Origin: an uncultured Aquimarina sp. | GTDB lineage: Bacteria; Bacteroidota; Bacteroidia; Flavobacteriales; Flavobacteriaceae | NCBI GenBank assembly: GCA_947501475.1 | Contig: CANMWA010000004.1 | Location: forward strand, 186,001 to 250,000 | Direction of reading: 5' to 3' | Length of the DNA: 64,000 bases | Shown here: in pieces, positions 33,507 to 43,048 of the stretch | Position numbering within the stretch: the stretch's first letter is position 1 | Layout of the letters: each line of letters starts with the position of its first letter | Program-made: the position numbers and the translations under genes | The notes under the pieces: model-generated | Told to the model about the DNA's origin: nothing | What the model saw: the letters and a program-made list of their open reading frames with translations, nothing else | The model's database searches: none

Positions 33507-34415
33507 TCAATGATTTATTTTTAGCTCGAAATATTTAACTTTTGCAAAGGCACCTTCATCACGTGTACCTAAATAATTACCAGCTTTGAAATAGTTTTCA
33601 AAAACACCCCATCTCCTGATGTTTGCGTCTTGATAAACAGCAAACTCGTTGTTGTTTAACGAGATGACCATTTTTCCTTTTGTAACTTTTACTTCTAATG
33701 TAAATTTTTTAAAGCCTACTTCTTCCTTAAATGTATACCCTTTATCATCTGTCCAGGCATCGGTTTTTAGAATTTCAGTATTTGATGCATTTGGATTTTT
33801 TAATATTTTGGTTTTAACTCTAACTTTTCCATCTTTCCAATATATTTTTAATATTGGAGGTGCATTATTATCTTTTTGACCGATTAAATCACGTTGCTCG
33901 TTGGTTAGTCTACCATGAATCTGCATGATTATGGTTTTATGATATTTTCCTTTTTCATCTCGCGAAATTTCCCCCATTCTTAGTCGTCCTCGCATTTTTC
34001 CTCCTTGTTCAAATGTCCAGTTTACACTATTATCTCCAGGAACCATTTGTTCACGTAATTCAGATCTGGAATATTTGGTATTAGAGGTTTTTGCATTAGG
34101 AACTGCATAAAATACAAGAGCACCTTGGGTAGAATCATTATACATATACTTCTTAAGCAAATCATTATTTGCATAATCTAGAATTTCTGGAGGTTCTACT
34201 TCATCTGGATTTCCTATGGGTAAAGTGACTTTCCAATGACTTAAATCTATCTTTGGAAGTTTGTATTTCTTTTTGCGTTTCTTTTTCTTTTTAACTGAAG
34301 TATGTTTAGCAAGCGTATCAGTATTTGATACGCTTGTAACTTCTTGACAGTTAACTCTCGAAAGAGAAGCTAAACATAAAAATAATACTCCTATATTTCT
34401 GCAAAACATCATCAT
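33507..34415 (-). CDS. Alginate lyase, PL7 family (1)
   Basis: 302 residues. Signal peptide (ending near SRVNC, possibly a lipoprotein), a Lys-rich linker (KKKKKRKKKYK) at about 43-53, then a PL7 jelly roll. The three family motifs are visible: SRSELRE (Arg117), QIHG (Gln165-His167) and YFKAGNY near 277. PL7 enzymes cut alginate by beta-elimination; the Gln-Ile-His form of the second motif is associated with activity on guluronate-containing regions. Last of the susC-susD-PKD-PL7 group, 27 bp after the lipoprotein gene. Confidence 0.9.
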   Translation of the reverse strand: MMMFCRNIGVLFLCLASLSRVNCQEVTSVSNTDTLAKHTSVKKKKKRKKKYKLPKIDLSHWKVTLPIGNPDEVEPPEILDYANNDLLKKYMYNDSTQGALVFYAVPNAKTSNTKYSRSELREQMVPGDNSVNWTFEQGGKMRGRLRMGEISRDEKGKYHKTIIMQIHGRLTNEQRDLIGQKDNNAPPILKIYWKDGKVRVKTKILKNPNASNTEILKTDAWTDDKGYTFKEEVGFKKFTLEVKVTKGKMVISLNNNEFAVYQDANIRRWGVFENYFKAGNYLGTRDEGAFAKVKYFELKINH

Positions 34416-34442
34416 CTTTATCTATTTTATACTACTGTACGT

Positions 34443-35324
34443 TTAGTTTGCTAATTCTATAGAAACGTCATCTACCCTTGCTTCAGCAATGTTATTAGAA
34501 TCAATCCATATGGCTATGGTGTCTGTAGCACCAGAATTAAATGATAGTGTTAGTCTCTCATAAGTACTCGAACTCGTTTGATTGTTTCCTGTAGCTGAAG
34601 CTATAATTGCTGCTTCAGCCTCGCTGGCATCTGAAATCGCGTTTCCGAGAATAGCAAGTCTTAATTCACCTCCTACAGGAGAAGTTTTCATAGTATAATA
34701 AATAGAAATAATATAATCGGTATTTGGCGTTACTATTAGCTCCTGATATGCTACACGTGCATCCGCATCTGTAGTATTAAATTTGGCACCTTGAGACCCT
34801 GTACGTACAGGACTGGAGGTGATTCCAAAAATTTTACCACCAGAAATTCTCCATGAGTCTCTACCATCACCTGTACCATCAGGAAGGCTATTGTCTTCAA
34901 AACCTGCTTCAAGGATAGTTGGTAAGATTGCTTCGGGTTCTTCGGGTTCAATTAATTCTATTGTTTCTGAATAGGTAGAAGTTTGATTTAATGCATCTAT
35001 AATAGTTAATGTAACTGTGTAAGAACCTTCTCCTGGGTAGGTATTCTTCGGATCTATTTCAGTCGAAGTATTTCCATCACCAAAATCCCAGTTGTAATTG
35101 GTTGCATTATTTGATTGGTTAGCAAAAGCAACTTGCGTAAAGGTTTCAATTGCTACACCACTTGTAAAGGTAAAGAATGCAGTGGGTGGCGTCTCATCAG
35201 CGATGGAGTTTTCCTCTGGTAATTCGTCTATAAAATCACAAGAGACAAATACCGCTACAAAAACGAAAAGCATAGCTATGCTAGTTTTTGATATCAATCT
35301 GTTGTTTAAAACTATTTTTCTCAT
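34443..35324 (-). CDS. PKD-domain surface lipoprotein, probable glycan-binding protein
   Basis: 293 residues. Lipoprotein signal with Cys29 (VAVFVSCDF) followed by an acidic stretch that could direct surface export. A PKD domain (about 45-125) carries the NWDFGDGNTS signature. The C-terminal beta-sandwich (about 140-293) resembles a carbohydrate-binding module. Placed right after susD, where SusE/F-type surface glycan-binding proteins occur, so alginate capture at the cell surface is likely. Confidence 0.78.
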   Translation of the reverse strand: MRKIVLNNRLISKTSIAMLFVFVAVFVSCDFIDELPEENSIADETPPTAFFTFTSGVAIETFTQVAFANQSNNATNYNWDFGDGNTSTEIDPKNTYPGEGSYTVTLTIIDALNQTSTYSETIELIEPEEPEAILPTILEAGFEDNSLPDGTGDGRDSWRISGGKIFGITSSPVRTGSQGAKFNTTDADARVAYQELIVTPNTDYIISIYYTMKTSPVGGELRLAILGNAISDASEAEAAIIASATGNNQTSSSTYERLTLSFNSGATDTIAIWIDSNNIAEARVDDVSIELAN

Positions 35325-35342
35325 AACGTTATATTTAATTTT

Positions 35343-36785
35343 TTAATACCCATCGTTTTGTGTTAACACGCCTTGGCTAATAGCAATTTCTGCACCCGGA
35401 ATAGGTAACAATAAATCAGTAGCTTGAAAGTCAAAACTGTTTGCTTCTGAAAAGGCAGATAAGACTTCTTGTGCCACTTTAAAACGTTTTAAGTCTAAAA
35501 AACGATGATTTTCAAAAGCCAATTCTACGCGTCTTTCGTCCATTAATGCTTGCTTGGTTATACTTGTGATAGGATCAGTTATGCCTGCTCTTTCTCTAAC
35601 GGCTCGAAAAGATGTAATGGCTGCAGGAGCACTAGTTTCTTGACCACCCGCAAGAATGGCTTCGACATGTAGCAACAATACATCTGCATACCGTGTGACA
35701 ATCCAATCATTACCAGCAATTCTTGGATTAGCAGGGGCTGATGTTACACCTACATTAGCGTCAGCTATTGGCAAGTATTTTACAGTTTGGAATAAACTTG
35801 GATTTCCTGGATCTTGTCTAAAAGTAAATTGTGCTCTATTACCACCAAAAGTATTGAAAGCCGCTACGAGCTCTGCTGTTGCATAATTTGAACCCGTACC
35901 ACGACCTACTGCATCTAAAAATTCTGCAGAAAAACCTTGACTATCATCAACTATAGTATCATCAAAACCAATAGAAAATATCGTCTCATCATTAGCTTCT
36001 GTATAAAAAATATCTAAGAAATTGGGTTCAAGACTATAATCACCACTATCAATTACAGACTCCAACAAGCGTTGGGCTTCTAAATAATTAGTTCCTAATG
36101 TAAGATATACTTTTGCAAGAAAGGTTTGAGCTGCAGCCATTGATGCTCTTGTTCTAAAGCTATTATCCAAATCACTATTTACAGCAAACTGAAGATCACT
36201 GATAATTAAATCATAAATTAGACTTTCATCAACTCTAGTAAAAGAAGTTTCTATATCTTCAGGTACAGTCAATTCAAGAACTTTGTCTACCAAAGGAACA
36301 TCACCATAAAAGCGTACCAAATTAAAATAAGCATAAGCTCTTAAAAAACGTGCTTCTGCTTCAAACCTATTAGCGTTTTCACTGGAGGCATTTTCTAAGT
36401 TCTTCAAAACTACATTAGCAGAAAAAATAATTCTGTACATACTTCGGTAATATGTAGTTACTGCTGCTGTTTGCGGGGTGACTGTAAAGGTTTCAAAATC
36501 GAAACCTTGCGGAGATCCACTTTTTGTTCTTGAATTATCGCTTAAGATCTCAGCCATTTGATATTCTATTTGAATAGCTAAATGGGGGTTGTTAAAACCG
36601 CCATCGCCTTCTAGGGGGTTACTGCCTTGCAAGGCGTCATAGATATTTATGATCCCTGCCGTTATTTCTTCATCATTTCTGAAAAAATCATCAACAATAC
36701 CAGCAGAAGTTGGTACCGAATCTAAATCGCATGACCAAAAGAAAAGGGTCAAGCAAAACAGTGAATATATTTTTATTAGTTTCAT
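35343..36785 (-). CDS. susD: SusD/RagB-like alginate-binding lipoprotein
   Basis: About 480 residues from the ATG at 36785. This start gives a proper lipoprotein signal (MKLIKIYSLFCLTLFFWSC, Cys19), while the longer frame to 36818 would overlap susC. It has the SusD fold pattern: helical TPR-like region (RFEAEARFLRAYAYFNLVRF) and the C-terminal RRVELAFENHRFLDLKRF signature. It forms the lid of the SusC pore and binds oligo-alginate at the outer membrane. Starts 19 bp after susC. Confidence 0.93.
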   Translation of the reverse strand: MKLIKIYSLFCLTLFFWSCDLDSVPTSAGIVDDFFRNDEEITAGIINIYDALQGSNPLEGDGGFNNPHLAIQIEYQMAEILSDNSRTKSGSPQGFDFETFTVTPQTAAVTTYYRSMYRIIFSANVVLKNLENASSENANRFEAEARFLRAYAYFNLVRFYGDVPLVDKVLELTVPEDIETSFTRVDESLIYDLIISDLQFAVNSDLDNSFRTRASMAAAQTFLAKVYLTLGTNYLEAQRLLESVIDSGDYSLEPNFLDIFYTEANDETIFSIGFDDTIVDDSQGFSAEFLDAVGRGTGSNYATAELVAAFNTFGGNRAQFTFRQDPGNPSLFQTVKYLPIADANVGVTSAPANPRIAGNDWIVTRYADVLLLHVEAILAGGQETSAPAAITSFRAVRERAGITDPITSITKQALMDERRVELAFENHRFLDLKRFKVAQEVLSAFSEANSFDFQATDLLLPIPGAEIAISQGVLTQNDGY

Positions 36786-36804
36786 AAGTTTTGTTTTTGG
36801 TATG

Positions 36805-39800
36805 TTAAAATTCAACATTTACTCCTAAGGTTATTGTTTGTTGTATTGGCGTACCACCTCTTTGATAACCAAAGGTTAAAGGCGTTAATTCACGCACATG
36901 TTCCGGATTCCAACCTGTATAATCATCAGCCGTGATAAATAATAGGTTTTGACCGGTAGCATACAACCTAAGGCTGGTCAAATTCAAATTAGAAGTAACC
37001 TCTTTAGGGAAATTATATCCCAAACTTACCGTACGCAAAGCTACATAGCCCGCGTTTTGAACCAATTGGTCTGTAAATATACGCTGCACCAAAAACTCTT
37101 GATCTGGTGTGCTAGCTCTATCAAAATCTACAGTATTACTATTAAAAAAGTCAAAAACATATTGATCTCCTAAGTTATAGGTCTTGCCTCCATGACTACC
37201 TTGAAACAAGAAACTAAAATCCATATTTCCATACCTGAAATTGTTGCTAAGACTCCAAACCACGTCTGGATAAGGATCACCTAAAATAGTTTTATCATCT
37301 TCGTCTATTAAACCATCACCATTCAGATCTTTTGCATAAACGAATTGGGTTCTGTTGCCTACTTGTCTAAAAGGATCGTTTAAAAATTCAAAATCAATAT
37401 CCCTATCATATACATAACCATAGAAAGATGAAATAGGCTGGCCTACTAAGTTGATCCATTCAACTAACCGACTACCGTCATTAGTATTAACTACTTGGCC
37501 GTTTGAATCACCAAAATCAACCAAAGTATTTTCATTAAATGAACCTATTATAGTCGCATCCCACCTGAATTTTTCTGTACTTATTAATCGTGTACGCAAT
37601 TCTACTTCAAATCCTTCATTTTCAACCGTACCAAGATTCACAAGTGCCGATGTAAACCCTGTGGTTCCAGCCACTGGATTATCCAAAAGTAATTCATCAC
37701 TAGTTCTTTTATAATAATCAAATGAACCAGAAATTACATTGTTAAAGAAACCAAAATCGACCCCTGGGTTAATTTCTTCTGATTGTTCCCATTGCAATAA
37801 AACGTTAGGAATATTAGCAGGATTGAAACCATTAGTTATAGTGCCATCAACAACAGCACTAGATCCTTCTAATAATGCCAGAGAAGGGTAGTTATCGGTT
37901 AAGAAAGAACCAGTATCAAGGGCATTAGTACCTGTAATACCGTAACTAACCCGGAATTTAAGTTGGTTAATCCAGTCTGCGTTATCCATGAATTGTTCAT
38001 TTGAAACAACCCAACCAGCAGATAATGCGGGGAAGTTACCGTATTTTACATCTCGTCCAAAAACAGAACTACCATCTCGTCTAATACTAGCGTTAAACAA
38101 ATATTTATCGTCATAAGAATAAATAACTCTAGCTAAGAAACCATTTAAAAAGTTTTCATAATCAAAAGCAGTTGCATCATTAATAATAGAACCTCCGCCA
38201 ACATTGGGAATCAAATCTGATGTAAATCCACTAGTCTCTATTTGAGATTCTTCAAAAAATCTATTTTCTAAAGAAACACCGGCAATCGCATTGATCTCAT
38301 GTTTTCCTATTGTTTTGTTAAAGCTTAAGATATTATCTGAAATTAAAGCATATCTGCTACGGGTATCATATGAAGAATTTGCTGATGCAGCACCATTTCT
38401 TGAGGCGTTAACACCTTGGTAGTCAGTATTTATTCTGTTTTCATAAGTAGCAGTGAATGTTGATTTAAAACTTAAATAATCTGTAAACTTATAATCAGCG
38501 TATAAGTTTCCATAAAAATTATACCTATTTTCAAAACGTTTACGCTCGAGCAATTTTGCCAATGGATTGGTATTACTTGTATTACTAATATCTACCCCGC
38601 TACCCACAGGGACTCCTTGAAAATTACCAGCACTATCAAAAATACTTGTTGCCCCAGTAGGATATTCGAAATCGTCAAACATTCTTTGTAATGCATAGTC
38701 TCCGATCTGTGCATCAGCATATCTACCTCCATCTCTAACACGATTCACAAAACCGATGTTACTCTCATCCAAACGAGTAGGCACCCAAGAAGGTTGTCGT
38801 ATAACATCATAAACACCAGTTGCGCTAAATCGCCTTCGTTTTGAGTAAGAAGGAGAGAAACTCACTCCTATTTTTAATTTATCAGTTACTTCTGTGCTAA
38901 GCTTAAGTTGTGCTTGGTATCTTTCAAAACTATCTGTTAACAATACGCCATCATCAGAAACATAACTTAAGTTAACATTGTATTTAGTTTTTTTAGTACC
39001 TCCTCTTATGCTAAAACTATGGCTTTGGATTATACCCCCATCAATTACAATATCTTGCCAGTCGTTTTCGGCATTTATCAACTGTCTAAATTGACTTCCT
39101 AAAGAAAGACCTCCAGTTATTTGTCTCTCTCGTTCCAATTCGCCTTCAAAATCAATATCATATGTATCACTTCGTCTACCTTTCTTAATCCCTGTAAAGG
39201 TATTATACGTAAATTTCGCTTTACCCTCTTTACCTTGTTTAGTTGTAATTTGAATTACACCATTTGAACCTCTTGAACCAAAAATGGCAGCAGATGCAGC
39301 ATCTTTTAATACTTCAAAAGATTCTACATTATTCATATCAATGTTGGTTAAAAAATCAGAATCAACAACTGCACCATCGACTACTACTAAAGGACCGTTA
39401 TTTGAAGATATTGATCCAATACCACGTATACGGATCGTGGGTGCAGAACCAGCTTCGCCTTCAGAAGTCCTGATATTTACCCCAGAAACTTGACCAATCA
39501 AGGCTTCATCTACCCTAGATACTGCAATTTGATCCAAATCTTCATTAACAACTTTTGAAATAGCTCCGGTGAGCAAAGATTTCTTTTGGGTTCCATACCC
39601 TATTACAACAACTTGTTCTAGTTCTGCAGCATCTTCTTCTAATACAATGTCTATAGCTGTTTGATCGGTTATAATTACTGCTTGTGTTTTAAATCCTACG
39701 TACAAAAATTCAAGAATATCTCCTTGCTTAGTTTGTATAGAATAATTACCATTAAAGTCGCTTGAAGTACCATTAGAAGTACCTTTAACAATGATGTTTA

Positions 39801-39930
39801 CACCTGGAAGCGGTGTTTTGTCTTTCGCATCAATAATTGTTCCTGTTATTGTATACGATTTGTCTTGGGCTGACAAAGAAATTTGAAATAAAACCAAGAC
39901 AATAAAAATTAATTTAATTTTAAAGTTCAT
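36805..39930 (-). CDS. susC: SusC/RagA-like TonB-dependent receptor
   Basis: 1041 residues. Signal peptide (1-21, ending SLSAQ), CarboxypepD_reg-like domain (about 27-105), TonB-box region (EQVVVIGYGTQKK, about 109), plug domain with SIRGIGSISSNNGPLVVVDG-type sequence, then a large 22-strand barrel ending in aromatic VEF. It imports oligo-alginate across the outer membrane with energy from TonB. First gene of susC-susD-PKD-PL7. A triple FadR-type operator lies about 300 bp upstream, with two hairpins in between. Confidence 0.94.
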   Translation of the reverse strand: MNFKIKLIFIVLVLFQISLSAQDKSYTITGTIIDAKDKTPLPGVNIIVKGTSNGTSSDFNGNYSIQTKQGDILEFLYVGFKTQAVIITDQTAIDIVLEEDAAELEQVVVIGYGTQKKSLLTGAISKVVNEDLDQIAVSRVDEALIGQVSGVNIRTSEGEAGSAPTIRIRGIGSISSNNGPLVVVDGAVVDSDFLTNIDMNNVESFEVLKDAASAAIFGSRGSNGVIQITTKQGKEGKAKFTYNTFTGIKKGRRSDTYDIDFEGELERERQITGGLSLGSQFRQLINAENDWQDIVIDGGIIQSHSFSIRGGTKKTKYNVNLSYVSDDGVLLTDSFERYQAQLKLSTEVTDKLKIGVSFSPSYSKRRRFSATGVYDVIRQPSWVPTRLDESNIGFVNRVRDGGRYADAQIGDYALQRMFDDFEYPTGATSIFDSAGNFQGVPVGSGVDISNTSNTNPLAKLLERKRFENRYNFYGNLYADYKFTDYLSFKSTFTATYENRINTDYQGVNASRNGAASANSSYDTRSRYALISDNILSFNKTIGKHEINAIAGVSLENRFFEESQIETSGFTSDLIPNVGGGSIINDATAFDYENFLNGFLARVIYSYDDKYLFNASIRRDGSSVFGRDVKYGNFPALSAGWVVSNEQFMDNADWINQLKFRVSYGITGTNALDTGSFLTDNYPSLALLEGSSAVVDGTITNGFNPANIPNVLLQWEQSEEINPGVDFGFFNNVISGSFDYYKRTSDELLLDNPVAGTTGFTSALVNLGTVENEGFEVELRTRLISTEKFRWDATIIGSFNENTLVDFGDSNGQVVNTNDGSRLVEWINLVGQPISSFYGYVYDRDIDFEFLNDPFRQVGNRTQFVYAKDLNGDGLIDEDDKTILGDPYPDVVWSLSNNFRYGNMDFSFLFQGSHGGKTYNLGDQYVFDFFNSNTVDFDRASTPDQEFLVQRIFTDQLVQNAGYVALRTVSLGYNFPKEVTSNLNLTSLRLYATGQNLLFITADDYTGWNPEHVRELTPLTFGYQRGGTPIQQTITLGVNVEF

Positions 39931-40092
39931 TTTAATTTTGTTATGTTCTTACAATTATGTTTTACCCTTTAAAAGGTGTCTTAATGAAGAATTCTTTTTC
40001 TTCATTCTTTATTAATCACATAACTATACAGTTTTAACAAATTTCGTATTTTTGCCTAGCATGTGATTTGTAAAGAGCATGCATGTTTAAGT

Positions 40093-40153
40093 ATTACTTC
40101 TCTCTGAAAGAAGTAATTTTGAAAAAAGGATAGGTGTGCGCCTGTCCTTTTTT
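40093..40153 (-). terminator. Two hairpins between the operators and susC
   Basis: Reading the minus strand, a 13-nt-arm hairpin (AAAAAAGGACAGG ... CCTATCCTTTTTT, 40122-40153) ending in six T residues is followed by a second, ATTACTTC/GAAGTAAT (40093-40117). The first fits an intrinsic terminator for kdgF. It also lies between the operators and susC, so it could be an attenuator in the susC leader. The remainder of 39931-40403 holds no ORF. Confidence 0.6.
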
Positions 40154-40229
40154 GTTCCCTAGTAATTAGTTTGTTTCATAATGACTGTAGTTTGATTGTT
40201 TTTTAGAAGTAATAAATGATTTGTATTTT

Positions 40230-40267
40230 TTGGTATACCAAATTGGATTACCAAATTGGTTTACCAA
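40230..40267. promoter_or_regulatory. Triple FadR-type operator upstream of susC
   Basis: TTGGTATACCAA (40230), TTGGATTACCAA (40243) and TTGGTTTACCAA (40256), each start 13 bp after the previous. They are the clearest operators in the window and probably control the susC operon. Confidence 0.78.
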
Positions 40268-40403
40268 ATATATGTTATTTTAATGTTAATGAAAAAGATA
40301 TTCTAATTTTTAATGTTAAAATTTTCAACACTCTTAGTTTTTAGGAATCGAACATTAAAAGATGCTCAGTTTTTTGTGTTTGAAAAGCAAAATGTACTAG
40401 ACT

Positions 40404-40751
40404 TTATTCCATGAAATCTTCCCGAATAGGGCTAAACACATCGATCAAATAACCAGATTCCTTACAAATAGCACCATGCATTATATTTGGAGGAATATAA
40501 AATGAATCTCCTCTTTTTAATGTTTTTGTTTCTTCTCCTATAGTAACATCAAATTCGCCACTAATAACATAGGTTACTTGAGAATGGTAATGTTGATGCA
40601 TAACTCCGATACCACCTTTATCGAATTTTACATTAACTAACATAATCTTATCATCGTATCCCATAATTTGGCGTTCAACTCCTTCGCCAACCGTTTCCCA
40701 TTGGATTTCTTTACCTATTATAAACTCTTTACTTGATCCAAAACTTTTCAT
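40404..40751 (-). CDS. kdgF: KdgF-like cupin (uronate ketonisation)
   Basis: 115 residues, single cupin domain with metal-binding HQHYHSQVTYV ... GEFD and the later IMHGA motif. KdgF enzymes open the unsaturated uronate released by lyases to the linear DEH form. Position directly after PL17 (21-bp gap) agrees with that step. No signal peptide, so it acts inside the cell. Confidence 0.88.
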   Translation of the reverse strand: MKSFGSSKEFIIGKEIQWETVGEGVERQIMGYDDKIMLVNVKFDKGGIGVMHQHYHSQVTYVISGEFDVTIGEETKTLKRGDSFYIPPNIMHGAICKESGYLIDVFSPIREDFME

Positions 40752-40772
40752 ATGATAATTATTAAATAAAAA

Positions 40773-43046
40773 TTAATTTTCTTTGATATAGGAGTAGAGG
40801 CCAGACCACTTATATGTCTTTCCATACAAATTTATGACATGCTTGATTTTGTTATCTGCACTTGAGGTATATAAAATAAACGTATGTATTTTGTTTTTTT
40901 TGGTCGTAATTGACCAAGCAATATAATTAGTGTCTTTAGTAGGTAATCTTTTGATTTCTTTAATGTTACTCTGTGTATTCTTGGCGATTTCTGTAACTGC
41001 ATCATAAGAGCCATGTGTTTCGATTACACTTATAAATGCTTCATTTTTGACTTTTGGTTTACGTAGTATAAAAGTAGGATCTCTTCGTAAATTAAAATTA
41101 GGGTCATTTGCTCCAATACGAGCAAATAGAAATTCATCATTAGCTTTGGAGCGTGTAGATAATGTATAAAAAGTGTTACTTGATAGCCATGTTGTTTGCA
41201 CTGTCTTATCATTTTGTAATACACTTTTGCCTTCTAGCCATAAATGCTGATATCCGTTTTTGTTTCCAAGAGTAGAAAGGTTATTGGGACTATTGTACTC
41301 GAAATTAGTATCTATTATTTGTCCCTGATAATAAAATGGAAGATCAAATTGATGTATAGTGTCAGAATTAAATTGCATGACATCAATTAATACTGGATTT
41401 TCGAAACCTTCATCTTTGAGCATAATCATTGTCCTATGGAGTCTTGTATTAGGGTACGCATTATCTTCTTTTGCACTTACAATCTGAAATGTAGGATTTG
41501 AAGTGTTAAAAAGATATTTTTCTGAATGATGATCGCTTCCGGTTTTAAAATCACCGCCAAAGTGAGAGTTTTCATCTTGGATGATCGTATTATGAGCAAT
41601 ACTTTGTTTGGCCCATGTCTTATTTTCTTTAAGATAACCGCCTCCGTTTTTTTGCTCAATATTTACAAATCTTGCTAGGCCATAATCTTGTAATATTTCA
41701 TTATGATTCTTATAATAAGAAAAAGATAATTTATCATAATGTCCATGGCTTAAACCTTGTGCAGTGTATTTCATCACTAAACTTAAACCCGAATCTTTAG
41801 AACGTAAGATGCCTATAGCACCTTTAGAGCCATCAGAGCCATCACTTAATTCGATTGATTTTTTTATAAATGGAGTTGCTTTACCTTGTTGCAAACCAAG
41901 GGCAATTGCTAAACCTGTATCGTCTAATTGTACTTTGTTTTGTTGTTTAGCAATACTTAGTAGGGAAGTATCATTTCCACCAAAATGATAAGCAATGTTT
42001 ACTGCAGAAATTAATTCTCCGGAGTAGTATGACATTCCTTTCTGGCTATCATTAATAGGGAAAAACTCCCCATTCGAATCTGTTAAATTTAATAAGACAT
42101 ACACTGCTTTAAGTAACACGCCTTCTTTGTATTCAAAGATTTTTAACTCTGGTTTTGCATTCTGCAATGCTTCTGCAAACACCATAAAAGGGTACATTGC
42201 ATATCGTTGATAATACGGACCTTCGGTATAATATCCGTCGGGTGAAAACGGCTCATCAAGATTAGCGTAGAATCCTGTTTTTTGACCTTGTGGTTTAATA
42301 AATCCCCCATCATTATCTTTTAGATTAGGGTTGATATTGTCATTTTTTAATCCATAAAGTGCACGATTAATTAACTCTTCATTATTCATTACCAAACCGA
42401 TCATACCCACTGCTACATTACCCCAGGTACTATGATTATGAATTCGGTTAAAAAATTGAGGGCTTTCTTCCGAAAGGAAATTGGCGTAAGGGATGAATAG
42501 ATTTTGTTCTAAATAATCTCGTTCTTTTTTAGATAAGTATTCATAAATACAATCATATGCTTGACTTACATATACTAACCAATTTGCATCATTTAAGCAT
42601 TGCCAAAATATCTTCCCCCTAGCATAGGATCTGGTTTGAGGATGCAAAGGAAGCTTTGGATACATTTCTGCATATGTCTTTAATACATCATGCACATAAT
42701 CAGCATATTTTTCTTCTTTCAAAAGTTGATAAAGTACTCCCGATTTCTGAAGTACTAACCAATTCTTTTTATGTCGATCATGTGTATAGCCTCCGGCCAT
42801 ATCTTTTGGAATAGGTACATGAATTCCTGTAGCAATTTCAAGATCAACTTCTTTTTTTGTTTCCGCTAGTGTCTTATCAAAAATTGGTATACTTCCTAAT
42901 TGTTTTCGAATATTATCGACTCCTTTTTTGGTTAAAATTAGATTGGGATGACCCTGTGTAAAACCGTTTGAACACAGAGTTAATATTGATACAATGAGTA
43001 CTTGTTTCAATACGTTGATAAACGTTAATCTTACCTTGATGAACAT
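40773..43046 (-). CDS. Exo-oligoalginate lyase, PL17 family
   Basis: 757 residues. N-terminal hydrophobic signal (LIVSILTLCSNGFTQ), an alpha/alpha-toroid alginate lyase domain (about 50-380) and a heparinase II/III-like beta-sheet domain (about 400-740). Conserved active-site segments are visible: NRIHNHSTWGN with the Asn/His pair, YYTEGPYYQRY with the catalytic Tyr, and SHGHYDKLSF in the second domain. PL17 degrades oligo-alginate from the end to monomers in the periplasm. It begins 2 bp after the PL6 stop. Confidence 0.92.
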   Translation of the reverse strand: MFIKVRLTFINVLKQVLIVSILTLCSNGFTQGHPNLILTKKGVDNIRKQLGSIPIFDKTLAETKKEVDLEIATGIHVPIPKDMAGGYTHDRHKKNWLVLQKSGVLYQLLKEEKYADYVHDVLKTYAEMYPKLPLHPQTRSYARGKIFWQCLNDANWLVYVSQAYDCIYEYLSKKERDYLEQNLFIPYANFLSEESPQFFNRIHNHSTWGNVAVGMIGLVMNNEELINRALYGLKNDNINPNLKDNDGGFIKPQGQKTGFYANLDEPFSPDGYYTEGPYYQRYAMYPFMVFAEALQNAKPELKIFEYKEGVLLKAVYVLLNLTDSNGEFFPINDSQKGMSYYSGELISAVNIAYHFGGNDTSLLSIAKQQNKVQLDDTGLAIALGLQQGKATPFIKKSIELSDGSDGSKGAIGILRSKDSGLSLVMKYTAQGLSHGHYDKLSFSYYKNHNEILQDYGLARFVNIEQKNGGGYLKENKTWAKQSIAHNTIIQDENSHFGGDFKTGSDHHSEKYLFNTSNPTFQIVSAKEDNAYPNTRLHRTMIMLKDEGFENPVLIDVMQFNSDTIHQFDLPFYYQGQIIDTNFEYNSPNNLSTLGNKNGYQHLWLEGKSVLQNDKTVQTTWLSSNTFYTLSTRSKANDEFLFARIGANDPNFNLRRDPTFILRKPKVKNEAFISVIETHGSYDAVTEIAKNTQSNIKEIKRLPTKDTNYIAWSITTKKNKIHTFILYTSSADNKIKHVINLYGKTYKWSGLYSYIKEN

Positions 43047-43048
43047 AA

